Shown here piece by piece: positions 8,842 to 16,570 of a stretch of DNA of 64,000 nucleotides (its first letter is position 1; every line of letters starts with the position of its first letter). Where the stretch lies: contig JANQPB010000028.1 in the NCBI GenBank assembly GCA_028285495.1, positions 56,167 through 120,166 of the forward strand, in the 5' to 3' direction. Below the pieces are notes generated by a model, which did no database searches, was not told the origin of the DNA, and was given only the letters and a program-made list of their open reading frames with translations. Source of the DNA: Acidimicrobiales bacterium (lineage in GTDB: Bacteria > Actinomycetota > Acidimicrobiia > Acidimicrobiales > SZUA-35). Both the position numbers and the translations under genes were made by a program.

Positions 8842-10119
8842 TCAGCGCCCCGACTGGTCGCCGTCGCCGATGCCGGTCGGCGGGGCGCCGGGCGGAGGCG
8901 GTTCCCCGGCCGGGGCGTCGGTCGGGGCCGGGTCGATGAGCGTCGGCTCGCCGGCGATGGCCCCTGGCGCCGGTGCCTCGCCCGGTGGCGGGGCGTCGAT
9001 CGGCACCCCGCCGACCGGACCGGTCGCCGGGGACGGGCCGGCCCCGCTCAGCGCCTCGCTCGCCGTCGTGGTCGGGGCCGGGGCCGGGGACGGGGGTGGG
9101 GCCACCCCCGCCGGCTCCGCCCGGGTGGCCGCCCGCTCCGGCTGTACCGGGGTGACCGCGGCGGCCGGAACGACGGCGAGGATCCGGTTGAGCACGTCGT
9201 CCGCGCTCAGGCCCTTGGCCAGCGCCTCGTAGCTCAGCATGAGCCGGTGGCGCAGCACGTCACGGGCCACGTCGAACACGTCCTGGGGCACGACGTAGGA
9301 CCGGCCCCGCAGCACCGCCAGCGCCCGCGATGCCGAGACCAGGCCGAGGGTGGCCCGTGGGCTGACCCCGAACTCGATCAGCGGCTCGAGCTCGGGCAGG
9401 CCACGGAGCTGGGGCTCCCTGGTGGCCATCACCAGGTCGACGGCGTACTGGGCCACCGCCGAGTCGACGAAGACCCGATCGGCGGCGTCCTGGTACTGCT
9501 GCAGCTCGTCGAGCGACATGACGGTCGACGCCTCGGGCACGCTCACCCCGACGCGGCGGACGATCTCCAGCTCCTCGGTCGGGGAGGGGTAGCCGACGAT
9601 CACCTTCATCAGGAACCGGTCGCGCTGGGCCTCGGGCAACGTGTAGACGCCCTCGGACTCGACCGGGTTCTGGGTGGCCAGCACCAGGAACGGTGCGGGG
9701 AGCGGGCGGGTCTGGCCACCGATCGACACCTGGCGCTCGGCCATCACCTCGAGCAGGGCCGACTGGACCTTGGCCGGGGCCCGGTTGATCTCGTCGGTCA
9801 GCAGCAGGTTGGCGAAGACGGGGCCCCACTCGATGTCGAAGCGCTCGTCCGATGCCCGCCAGATCCGGGTGCCGATCAGATCGGATGGCAACAGGTCGGG
9901 GGTGAACTGGAGGCGGACGAAGCTGCCGCCGATCGACGTCGCCAGCGTCGACACCGCCAGGGTCTTGGCCAGCCCGGGCAGGCCCTCCAGCAGGATGTGA
10001 CCCCGGGCCAGCAGGGCGACGAGCAGCCGCTCGACCATGTGGTCCTGGCCGACGATCACCTTCTTGATCTCGAACAGGACCCGTTCGAGCTCGATCGCAG
10101 CCGTCGTGTTGTCGTCCAT
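8842..10119 (-). CDS. MoxR-family AAA+ ATPase
   Basis: 425 aa. AAA+ ATPase of the MoxR/RavA class, thought to act as a chaperone for assembling metal- or cofactor-containing complexes. Walker A is GLPGLAKT (46-53). Walker B with its following segment is LLLTDEINRAPAKVQ (about 105-119), and sensor 1 is ATQNPVE. The lid domain follows. The last 100 or so residues are Pro/Ala-rich low complexity, longer than the usual ~330-residue MoxR. A strong SD (GGGGAGGGA) precedes the ATG at 10119. It is first in the operon with DUF58 and VWA genes and diverges from the response regulator gene, with 201 nt between their starts. Confidence 0.95.
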   Translation of the reverse strand: MDDNTTAAIELERVLFEIKKVIVGQDHMVERLLVALLARGHILLEGLPGLAKTLAVSTLATSIGGSFVRLQFTPDLLPSDLIGTRIWRASDERFDIEWGPVFANLLLTDEINRAPAKVQSALLEVMAERQVSIGGQTRPLPAPFLVLATQNPVESEGVYTLPEAQRDRFLMKVIVGYPSPTEELEIVRRVGVSVPEASTVMSLDELQQYQDAADRVFVDSAVAQYAVDLVMATREPQLRGLPELEPLIEFGVSPRATLGLVSASRALAVLRGRSYVVPQDVFDVARDVLRHRLMLSYEALAKGLSADDVLNRILAVVPAAAVTPVQPERAATRAEPAGVAPPPSPAPAPTTTASEALSGAGPSPATGPVGGVPIDAPPPGEAPAPGAIAGEPTLIDPAPTDAPAGEPPPPGAPPTGIGDGDQSGR

Positions 10120-10307
10120 GTCCCTCCCCGGGGCCGGGGTCGTCGCTGGCGGTGCCCGTCGTCGGGTTGCCGTTCGGGGCTGCCAATCGTCGGGTCTCCC
10201 ATTCTGGCCGCCAGCGGGCCGATTGTGGGTCGAGCCGACGAAAGCCGGGGGAAAGCCGGGCGACGACCGGCGCGATGGCGGGACACGACCCCGGGAACGG
10301 CGCCCGG

Positions 10308-10313
10308 TACCCT
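10308..10313 (+). promoter_or_regulatory. -10 box TACCCT, probable leaderless promoter
   Basis: TACCCT ends 7 nt before the ATG at 10321 and no SD is present, so a leaderless mRNA for the response regulator is likely. Confidence 0.45.
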
Positions 10314-10320
10314 CGGGCCA

Positions 10321-11007
10321 ATGCGCATCCTGGTTGTCGATGACGAGGAGGACCTGGCCGACGCCATCGCCCGGTCGCTGCGGCGGGAGGGCTATGCGGT
10401 CGACGTGGCCAACGCCGGCCAGGACGCGCTCGACAGGCTGCTGGTCAATCCCTACGACCTCGTGCTGCTCGACCTGACCCTGCCTGACATCGACGGCCTC
10501 GAGGTCACCCGCCGGATCCGCACCGATGCCATGTTCGAGCCGACCACCCGCATCCTCATGGTCACCGCCCGTGACTCGATCGAGGAACGGGTCCGCGGCC
10601 TCGACGACGGCGCCGACGACTACCTCGTCAAGCCCTTCGCTTTACCAGAGCTTTCGGCTCGCGTCCGTACATTGCTGAGACGGGAGACGACCGGCGGCGA
10701 CGCAGTGCTGATCGCCGGACGGCTCGCACTCGACTCGGCCCGCCAGCTCGTCTCCTGGGAAGACCAACCGATCGATCTCACCACCAAGGAGTTCGCCTTG
10801 CTGCGCTACTTCATGGCCAACGAGGGCGAGGTCCTGAGCCAGGAGCGCCTGTTGGAGCACGTCTGGGACGAGATGCTCGACCCCTTCACCAACACCGCCC
10901 GGGTCACCGTCGGAACGCTCCGCCGCAAGCTGGCCGCCGCCACCGGCCAGACGCTGATCGAGACCGTGATCGGGTCCGGCTACCGGTTCGTGGCGCCGGC
11001 GGCCTAG
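10321..11007 (+). CDS. OmpR/PhoB-family response regulator
   Basis: 228 aa. The receiver domain (1-118) has the acidic pair D7/D8, phospho-acceptor D51 in LLDLTLPD, and the conserved lysine in LVKPF. A C-terminal winged helix (about 128-225) ends in IETVIGSGYRFV, typical of OmpR/PhoB proteins. The cognate kinase starts 20 nt downstream and an HtrA protease follows, the order of mycobacterial mprA-mprB-pepD (envelope stress), so that role is inferred. Oddity: codons at 10639-10683 include TTA (10642-10644), the only in-frame TTA I noticed in the window, within a short run of rare codons (GCT, TTA, CCA, CTT, CGT, ACA, TTG, AGA). In Streptomyces TTA codons make regulators depend on the bldA tRNA. 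Confidence 0.95.
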   Translation: MRILVVDDEEDLADAIARSLRREGYAVDVANAGQDALDRLLVNPYDLVLLDLTLPDIDGLEVTRRIRTDAMFEPTTRILMVTARDSIEERVRGLDDGADDYLVKPFALPELSARVRTLLRRETTGGDAVLIAGRLALDSARQLVSWEDQPIDLTTKEFALLRYFMANEGEVLSQERLLEHVWDEMLDPFTNTARVTVGTLRRKLAAATGQTLIETVIGSGYRFVAPAA

Positions 11008-11026
11008 CCGGCGGAGGTCGGACGTC

Positions 11027-12220
11027 GTGGTCGTCGCGCCCCGCTGGAGCCAGTCGATCCGCTTCCGGCTGTCGCTGTTCTACGCGCTCTCGCTGTTTGT
11101 CACCGGCAGCATGCTCATCGGCGGGATCTACCTCTGGCAGCTCGAGCGGCTCGACGAGCCCCAGCTGATGGGCCAGCAGGTCCAGTGGCGCGACCCCCGC
11201 ACCGGCCAGCCGGTCACGGTCAACTTCACGGCCAGGGAAACCCTGGTCGAGCTCGTCGAGTACAACTCGTACCTCCAGACCCTCGACAACCTCAAGCGCG
11301 GCTCGATCGGGGCGCTCGCCGCCCTGTTCGTCGTGTCGTTCGGCACGAGCTGGTGGGTGGCCGGCCTGGCCCTCCGCCCGGTTCACCGGATGACCCGGGT
11401 GGCCAGGGACATCACCGCGTCCGATCTCTCGCGCCGGATCGCGCTCCCCGGCCCGGACGACGAGCTCAAGGGCCTGGCCGACACGTTCGACGCCATGCTC
11501 GACCGTCTGGAGACCGGCTTCGAGGACCAGCGACGGTTCGTGCAGGACGCATCGCACGAGTTGCGCAACCCGCTGGCGGTGGCCAGGACCAACCTGGATC
11601 TGGCCCTCTCCGATCCGAACGCGACGAACGAGGACCTGCGGCGCTCGGCCGAGGTGGCGCAGCGGTCGGCCGAGCGGATGACCAACCTGGTCGAGACGCT
11701 GCTCGTGCAGGCCCGCAGTGGGGTACCGGACCTGGCGTTGGAGGAGGTCGATCTGACGGCGCTGGCCGCCGAGGTCGTCGACGACTACCGGGCGACGGCC
11801 CGCCAGCGGAAGGTCACCGTGACCGCACGGGGCCAGGCCGCCACGACGGTTCGGGGCGACCCGTCGGCCCTGCGGCGGGCGATCGGAAACCTGGTGTCCA
11901 ACGCGATCAAGGCCGCGCCGCCGTCGAGCACCGTCCGGGTCGCGGTGACGGTCGATCGGGACCGCGTCGTCGTCTCGGTCAGCGACGACGGGCCAGGCCT
12001 GACCGACGAGGAGCAGGAGCTGGCCTTCGATCGCTTCTGGCGGGGGGCGACCTCGAACGGCGGATCCGGGCTCGGGCTCAGCATCGTCCGTCACGTCGTC
12101 GAGCGCCATGGCGGCGAGGTCACCGTGGCCTCCGAACCCGGTTTCGGCTCAACCTTCTCGCTTCGCTTGCCGACGGGAGGTGCTGGTCCCCTCCGCCCCC
12201 GGCTGACCGAGGATCGGTGA
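11027..12220 (+). CDS. Sensor histidine kinase
   Basis: 397 aa membrane sensor kinase. TM1 at about 15-37, a short extracytoplasmic loop of about 55 residues, TM2 at about 92-114, a HAMP linker (about 115-167), then the HisKA domain with H177 in DASHELRNPL. The HATPase domain has N-box NLVSNAIKAA, G1 DDGPGL, F-box FDRFWRG and G2 GSGLGLSI. GTG start at 11027 with SD GGAGG 9 nt before. It should phosphorylate D51 of the regulator encoded 20 nt upstream. The RR-HK-HtrA arrangement suggests sensing of envelope or secretion stress; the signal is unknown. Confidence 0.95.
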   Translation: MVVAPRWSQSIRFRLSLFYALSLFVTGSMLIGGIYLWQLERLDEPQLMGQQVQWRDPRTGQPVTVNFTARETLVELVEYNSYLQTLDNLKRGSIGALAALFVVSFGTSWWVAGLALRPVHRMTRVARDITASDLSRRIALPGPDDELKGLADTFDAMLDRLETGFEDQRRFVQDASHELRNPLAVARTNLDLALSDPNATNEDLRRSAEVAQRSAERMTNLVETLLVQARSGVPDLALEEVDLTALAAEVVDDYRATARQRKVTVTARGQAATTVRGDPSALRRAIGNLVSNAIKAAPPSSTVRVAVTVDRDRVVVSVSDDGPGLTDEEQELAFDRFWRGATSNGGSGLGLSIVRHVVERHGGEVTVASEPGFGSTFSLRLPTGGAGPLRPRLTEDR

Positions 12221-12233
12221 CGGTCGGGGCGGG

Positions 12234-12250
12234 CGAGCGACGTTCGCTCG
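12234..12250 (+). terminator. Perfect hairpin after the kinase gene
   Basis: CGAGCGA, loop CGT, TCGCTCG; the stem starts 14 nt after the kinase stop. No T tract follows. Confidence 0.45.
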
Positions 12251-12285
12251 ACCTCCCGCTTGGGCATGACCCTGGGGTCCATCGG

Positions 12286-12291
12286 TAGTGT
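12286..12291 (+). promoter_or_regulatory. -10 box TAGTGT upstream of htrA
   Basis: TAGTGT, with a weak TTGGGC (12260-12265) 20 nt upstream. The predicted start falls near an ATG at 12300, which opens a 7-codon frame ending in the TGA that overlaps the htrA ATG. The strong SD GGAGGTGG (12305-12312) serves htrA. Confidence 0.35.
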
Positions 12292-12318
12292 TGGAGCCAT
12301 GAACGGAGGTGGACGGCG

Positions 12319-13986
12319 ATGACGGAGCCCGATGGCTCGCCAACCGAGCCGTCGCCCGAGGCCGAGCCCGGTGGCTGGTTCTCCGGTCGGCCGTCGTCGT
12401 CTGCCGCTCCGCCGCCGGCCGACACCCCCGGCGCCTCGCCGACTCGAGCGGGTGATGCCACCCCGACCCCGATCTCTGCCGCCCGCCCGTCGCCGACCGC
12501 ACCATCGGGGGCTGCACCATCGGGCCCGATGCCGTCGTCGAGCCCATCGCCGTTGCGCCCGACACCACCGCCGCCGGCTCGGTCCGCCCCGACCCCGGCG
12601 CCGCCGGCTCCGTCCGCCCCGCTGCCGGCGCCGATCGGTGCGCCACCGGCCACGATCGCCGCCCCGCCGGCCGGCCGACCGGCAACGCCGTCACCGGCTG
12701 GCCCGTCGATCGTCGCACGGCCGCCGACCGCCCAGACCCCGGCCGGTCCGCCCCCCTCGATCCCCAGCAACGGCTGGTCGCCGTTCGGGGCCACGCCGAC
12801 TGCGCCGCCGACGGCCGCCGGCGCCGGTCCCGCCCGCTACCTGCCGCCGGTGGCCCCGCCCTCCGAGATCGATGCCCCTGCGGCCCAGGCGAGCGCCGGC
12901 GCGCGGTGGGGGTGGCGGGCCCTGGTCGCCTTCCTGGCCGGCGGCCTGATCGCCGCCGCCGGGTTCGGCGCGGCCCGGATCGGGCTGGCCGAGGACGGCG
13001 AGACCGCGGCGGCCCCGACGCCGACCGCCACCTCGTCCTCGTCGCCGTCCCCGACGCCGACGACCGCCCCCGAGATCCGTGGCACCGCCCCCGCCCCGCT
13101 CGAGGAGCCGCCGGCCGACATCGAGCCGGCGGCGTTCGTCGCCCAGGTGCTCGGGCCGGCGGTGGTGAAGCTCGAGACCGGTATCGGGCTCGGCTCGGGC
13201 GTGCTGTACGACGACAACCTCGTCCTCACCAACTTCCACGTGATCGAGGGGGCGACGAACCTGACGGTCACGCTGTCGACCGGTCGGGTGCTGCCGGCCG
13301 AGATCGTCGGCACCGATCCGGCCACCGACGTCGCCGTCGTCCGGGTCGAGACCGACGAGGCCCTGCCCCGGGCGGAGCTGGCCACCGGAGTGAAGCCACA
13401 GGTCGGGCAGCTGGCGGTGGCCATCGGCTCGCCGTTCGACCTGCAGCAGTCGGTGACCCAGGGCATCGTGTCGGCCGTCGACCGGCCGATCCCCAACACC
13501 GAGACCAGCGTCGTCGCCATGATCCAGACCGACGCACCGATCAACCCGGGCAACTCGGGCGGGGCGCTGGCCGACCGCTTCGGCCGGGTCATCGGGATCA
13601 ACACGTCGATCCAGACCGACGGGTTCACCTCGACCAACGTCGGCGTCGGCTTCGCCATCCCGATCGACACCGCGGTCCGCATCGCCGACCTGCTCTCGGC
13701 CGGACTCCCGATCGAGCCGGGGTTCCTCGGGGTCCGCGGCGAGGAGCCGCCGAACGGCGAGGTCGGCGTGCTGCTGACCGAGATCACCGAGGACTCGGCG
13801 GCCGAGTCGGCCGGCCTGCGGACCGGTGATCGGGTGCTCAGCCTCGACGGCGCCCCGGTGAGCGAGATGCTCGAGCTGGCCGGGCTGGTGCTGGCCAACC
13901 AGGCCGGCGACACCGTGGTGCTCGAGGTCGTCCGGGACGGCGAGCTCATCGAGATCGAGGCCGTGCTCGGCGAGCGGGAGCCTTAG
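12319..13986 (+). CDS. HtrA/DegP-family serine protease (PepD-like)
   Basis: 555 aa. A Pro/Ala/Ser-rich cytoplasmic region (1-195) is followed by one transmembrane helix (about 198-220, ALVAFLAGGLIAAAGFGAA). The extracytoplasmic trypsin-like domain has catalytic H307 (TNFHVIEG), D337 (ATDVAVV) and S413 (NPGNSGGAL). A C-terminal PDZ domain covers about 470-550 (FLGVRG...AGLRTGDRVLSLDG). This is the architecture of actinobacterial PepD/HtrA proteases, which degrade misfolded extracytoplasmic proteins. It follows a two-component pair as pepD follows mprAB, so regulation by that pair is likely. The proline-rich N-terminus is unusually long. Confidence 0.95.
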   Translation: MTEPDGSPTEPSPEAEPGGWFSGRPSSSAAPPPADTPGASPTRAGDATPTPISAARPSPTAPSGAAPSGPMPSSSPSPLRPTPPPPARSAPTPAPPAPSAPLPAPIGAPPATIAAPPAGRPATPSPAGPSIVARPPTAQTPAGPPPSIPSNGWSPFGATPTAPPTAAGAGPARYLPPVAPPSEIDAPAAQASAGARWGWRALVAFLAGGLIAAAGFGAARIGLAEDGETAAAPTPTATSSSSPSPTPTTAPEIRGTAPAPLEEPPADIEPAAFVAQVLGPAVVKLETGIGLGSGVLYDDNLVLTNFHVIEGATNLTVTLSTGRVLPAEIVGTDPATDVAVVRVETDEALPRAELATGVKPQVGQLAVAIGSPFDLQQSVTQGIVSAVDRPIPNTETSVVAMIQTDAPINPGNSGGALADRFGRVIGINTSIQTDGFTSTNVGVGFAIPIDTAVRIADLLSAGLPIEPGFLGVRGEEPPNGEVGVLLTEITEDSAAESAGLRTGDRVLSLDGAPVSEMLELAGLVLANQAGDTVVLEVVRDGELIEIEAVLGEREP

Positions 13987-14062
13987 GCCCACACCGCTGC
14001 CCGGTCGGCTGGCGGCGCCGTGTCCCCGACGTTGGCCCGACAGACTGCGGGCGCCGCGGCAC

Positions 14063-14068
14063 TAGAAT
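14063..14068 (+). promoter_or_regulatory. -10 box TAGAAT, leaderless ftsY promoter
   Basis: TAGAAT ends 6 nt before the GTG start of ftsY (14075), putting the predicted +1 on the start codon itself. Confidence 0.5.
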
Positions 14069-14074
14069 CGCCTG

Positions 14075-15241
14075 GTGGAAACCGCCATCATCGTCCTCAT
14101 CGTGATCGCCGTCGTCCTGGTCGTTGCCGGGGTCGGCTTCGTCGCAACCCGCCGCCGTGGTGATGCCGAGCTCCAGGCCGGGGCCGCGGCCGACCGGGCC
14201 GCGTCGTCCGGCCGGTCCGGTGGCGTCGGCACCCTCGAGCGGCCTGCGGTCGATGCCCCCGACGTTGCCGATGTCGTCGACGAGGCGGTCACCGACGAGG
14301 TCGTCGACGAGGCGCCGGCCGTCGTCGAGCCGGAGGTCATCGTCAAGCCGTCGTTCTTCGAGCGGCTCGGCAAGGCCCGCTCGGCGTTCACCGGCTATCT
14401 CGGTGGTCTGGTCGGGCTGGCCAAGGTCGACGAGGAGGCCTGGGAGGAGCTGGAGGAGGCCCTCATCCGGGCCGACGTCGGGGTGAAGACGGCGATGGGG
14501 CTCATCGAGGACGTGCGAGACCGGGCCTCCGAGGCCGGGGCCGAGGACGGCGCCGCCGTCATGGAGCTGCTGAAGGCCAGGATGCACGAGGAGCTGGCCG
14601 GCAAGGACCGCTCGCTGACGATCGCCGACGGCGAGACCAACGTCTGGCTGGTCGTCGGCGTCAACGGCGTCGGCAAGACCACCACGATCGGCAAGCTGGG
14701 CAAGCGCCTGGCCGACGATGGCCACAAGCCGCTGATGGCCGCCGGCGACACGTTCCGGGCTGCGGCGGCCGAGCAGCTCACCACGTGGGCCGAGCGGTCG
14801 GGGGCCGAGATCGTGCGGGGCAACGAGGGCGGCGACCCGTCGTCGGTCATCTTCGACGGCGTCCAGGCCGCGGCCGCCCGCGGCTGCGATGTCGTCCTGG
14901 CCGACACCGCCGGCCGCCTCCACAACAAGTCGAACCTCATGGACGAGCTGACGAAGGTCCGCCGGGTGGCGGCCAAGGAGCCCGGCCACGTGAGCGAGGT
15001 GCTGCTGGTCATCGACGCCACCACCGGTCAGAACGGCATGTCCCAGGCCCAGGTCTTCACCGAGGCGGTCGACGTGACCGGCGTGGTGCTGACCAAGCTC
15101 GACGGGTCGGCCAAGGGCGGTATCGTGTTCGCCGTCGAGTCGGAGCTCGGCATCCCGGTCAAGCTGGTCGGCCTCGGCGAGGGGGTCGGCGACCTGGTCG
15201 ACTTCGAGCCGAGCGAGTTCGTCGACGCGTTGTTCGAGTAG
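14075..15241 (+). CDS. ftsY: Signal recognition particle receptor FtsY
   Basis: 388 aa. GTPase that docks SRP-ribosome complexes at the membrane. It begins with an N-terminal transmembrane helix (about residues 3-24), as in actinobacterial FtsY, then an acidic linker, the N domain (about 90-170) and the G domain with G1 GVNGVGKTTT, DTAGRLHNKSNLMDE and TKLDGSAKGG. The C-terminus DFEPSEFVDALF is typical. The GTG start is preceded by a TAGAAT box with no room for an SD. Its partner Ffh lies 3.3 kb downstream, beyond three accessory genes. The stop codon lies inside a 25-nt tandem duplication. Confidence 0.97.
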   Translation: METAIIVLIVIAVVLVVAGVGFVATRRRGDAELQAGAAADRAASSGRSGGVGTLERPAVDAPDVADVVDEAVTDEVVDEAPAVVEPEVIVKPSFFERLGKARSAFTGYLGGLVGLAKVDEEAWEELEEALIRADVGVKTAMGLIEDVRDRASEAGAEDGAAVMELLKARMHEELAGKDRSLTIADGETNVWLVVGVNGVGKTTTIGKLGKRLADDGHKPLMAAGDTFRAAAAEQLTTWAERSGAEIVRGNEGGDPSSVIFDGVQAAAARGCDVVLADTAGRLHNKSNLMDELTKVRRVAAKEPGHVSEVLLVIDATTGQNGMSQAQVFTEAVDVTGVVLTKLDGSAKGGIVFAVESELGIPVKLVGLGEGVGDLVDFEPSEFVDALFE

Positions 15242-15287
15242 CCGCCTGCGGCGTCGGTTCGAGTAGCCGCCTGCGGCGTCGGTTCGA
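15233..15287 (+). repeat. 25-nt tandem repeat spanning the ftsY stop
   Basis: Two identical 25-nt units (15233-15257 and 15258-15282) plus 5 nt of a third. Each unit carries a TAG stop and the dyad GCCGCCTGCGGC, which can form a small hairpin. The first unit contains the ftsY stop codon; the second lies in the intergenic gap before the convergent M24 gene, so it may act as a duplicated terminator. Confidence 0.8.
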
Positions 15288-15313
15288 CGGGCGGGCATCG
15301 ACACCACCGGCGC

Positions 15314-16570
15314 TCAGGTCAGCCCGAGTGGGTAGGCCGACAGCGGTTGTGGCCCGCCCGCCGTGATCACCACCTGCTCCTCGAGCTTGACGGCCTCGCG
15401 GCCCCCCGGCGGCGCGGCCAGCGCCTCGACGCACAGCACCATGCCCTCCTCGACCTGCCCGTCGTAGCCGCCGCCGGCCATGTGGTCGCGGTTCAGGATC
15501 AGCGGGTACTCGTTGCACAGCCCGATGCCGTGGGCCACGGCGGCGTTGGTCAGGGAGTGCACGCCGTCCGGTGGCCGCGTCGCCCGGTCGGCGATCTCGG
15601 CGAACGAGGCCCCGGGCCGCAGCAGCGCCGTGTTGTCCCGCAGCTGCTCGGAGGCGTGCTCCCAGAGCCGCTGCTGATCGCCGGTCGGCGTGCCGTCGCC
15701 GGCCAGCCAGGTCCTCGAGATGTCGACCGAGTAGCCGCCGATGCCGATCAGGTCGGTGTCGAAGGCGACGAGCTCGCCGGCCTCGATCACCTTGCCGCTG
15801 CACTCCTGGTACCAGGGATTCGTCCGGGGCCCGGAGGTCAGCAGCCTCGTCTCGATCCACTCGCCGCCGGCGGCGATGTTGGCCCGGTGCAGGACCGCCC
15901 ACACCTCGTTCTCGGTGGCGCCGGGCCGCAGCGCAGCCCGCATCTCGTCCAGCCCGGATTCGCAGGCCCCGACGGCGAGGCGTATGGCGTCGACCTCGGC
16001 CGGCGTCTTGATCATCTTCGCCCGGTTGGCCACCCGCTGGCCGTCGTGGACCCGCACGCCGTGGCCGACCAGGCGATCGAGTCCGACGGGATCGAGCCGG
16101 TCGACGGCGAGGTCGCGGCCATCGGGCCCGAGGAGGGCGACGATCTCGTCCGCCCACCGCGCGGCGAACTCGTCGACGCGGTCGCCGCCGGTGAAGTCGT
16201 ACCAGCTGACGGCGTCGCGGACCTCGCCGACGTTGGCGTGGTCGGTGGCCAGGTGGGCACAACCCTTGAACTCGAACAACACGACCGGCCCGTCGGCGGG
16301 CACGTAGGCGTAGCGACACGGGTTGTGCAGGCCGTAGACCTGCATGTTCGAGGTGCCGGTTGCGTACCGGATGTTGATCGGGTCGTAGAAGAGCCCGGCA
16401 GCGCAGCCGGCGGTCTCGATCGCCGCTCGAAGTCGGGTCAACCGCCCGGCCTCGAGATCGGACGCGTCTGGCCTGCTCGGATCGACCGCAGCCGGTGCCG
16501 GGCGGTGGCGGTCGACCGACGGCGGCCCGGGGCCGGGCGGGGCGGGCTCGGGGCCGACCGCCAGCGTCAC
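15314..16570 (-). CDS. M24-fold enzyme closely related to DddP (DMSP lyase family)
   Basis: 418 aa, with a pita-bread (M24 aminopeptidase-like) fold. N-terminal domain to about 180, including DPINIRYATGTSNMQV (63-78). The catalytic domain has metal ligands D271 and D273 (FDTDLIG), D283 (VDISRTW), H347 (AHGIGL), E382 (CVEA) and E397 (KLEEQ). These spacings are identical (constant offset of 24) to the iron ligands I recall for Ruegeria DddP: D295, D297, D307, H371, E406, E421. DddP cleaves dimethylsulfoniopropionate (DMSP) to DMS and acrylate. The position matching its proposed base (D377) is N353 here, so lyase activity is uncertain. The GTG start overlaps the dioxygenase stop as GTGA. Alternatives: a related sulfonium- or betaine-processing enzyme, or a peptidase. 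Confidence 0.8.
   Translation of the reverse strand: MTLAVGPEPAPPGPGPPSVDRHRPAPAAVDPSRPDASDLEAGRLTRLRAAIETAGCAAGLFYDPINIRYATGTSNMQVYGLHNPCRYAYVPADGPVVLFEFKGCAHLATDHANVGEVRDAVSWYDFTGGDRVDEFAARWADEIVALLGPDGRDLAVDRLDPVGLDRLVGHGVRVHDGQRVANRAKMIKTPAEVDAIRLAVGACESGLDEMRAALRPGATENEVWAVLHRANIAAGGEWIETRLLTSGPRTNPWYQECSGKVIEAGELVAFDTDLIGIGGYSVDISRTWLAGDGTPTGDQQRLWEHASEQLRDNTALLRPGASFAEIADRATRPPDGVHSLTNAAVAHGIGLCNEYPLILNRDHMAGGGYDGQVEEGMVLCVEALAAPPGGREAVKLEEQVVITAGGPQPLSAYPLGLT

Noticed and set aside
12300..12320. Seven-codon ORF overlapping the htrA start
   Set aside because: Its codons simply read through the strong SD GGAGGTGG; likely incidental, though coupling cannot be excluded.
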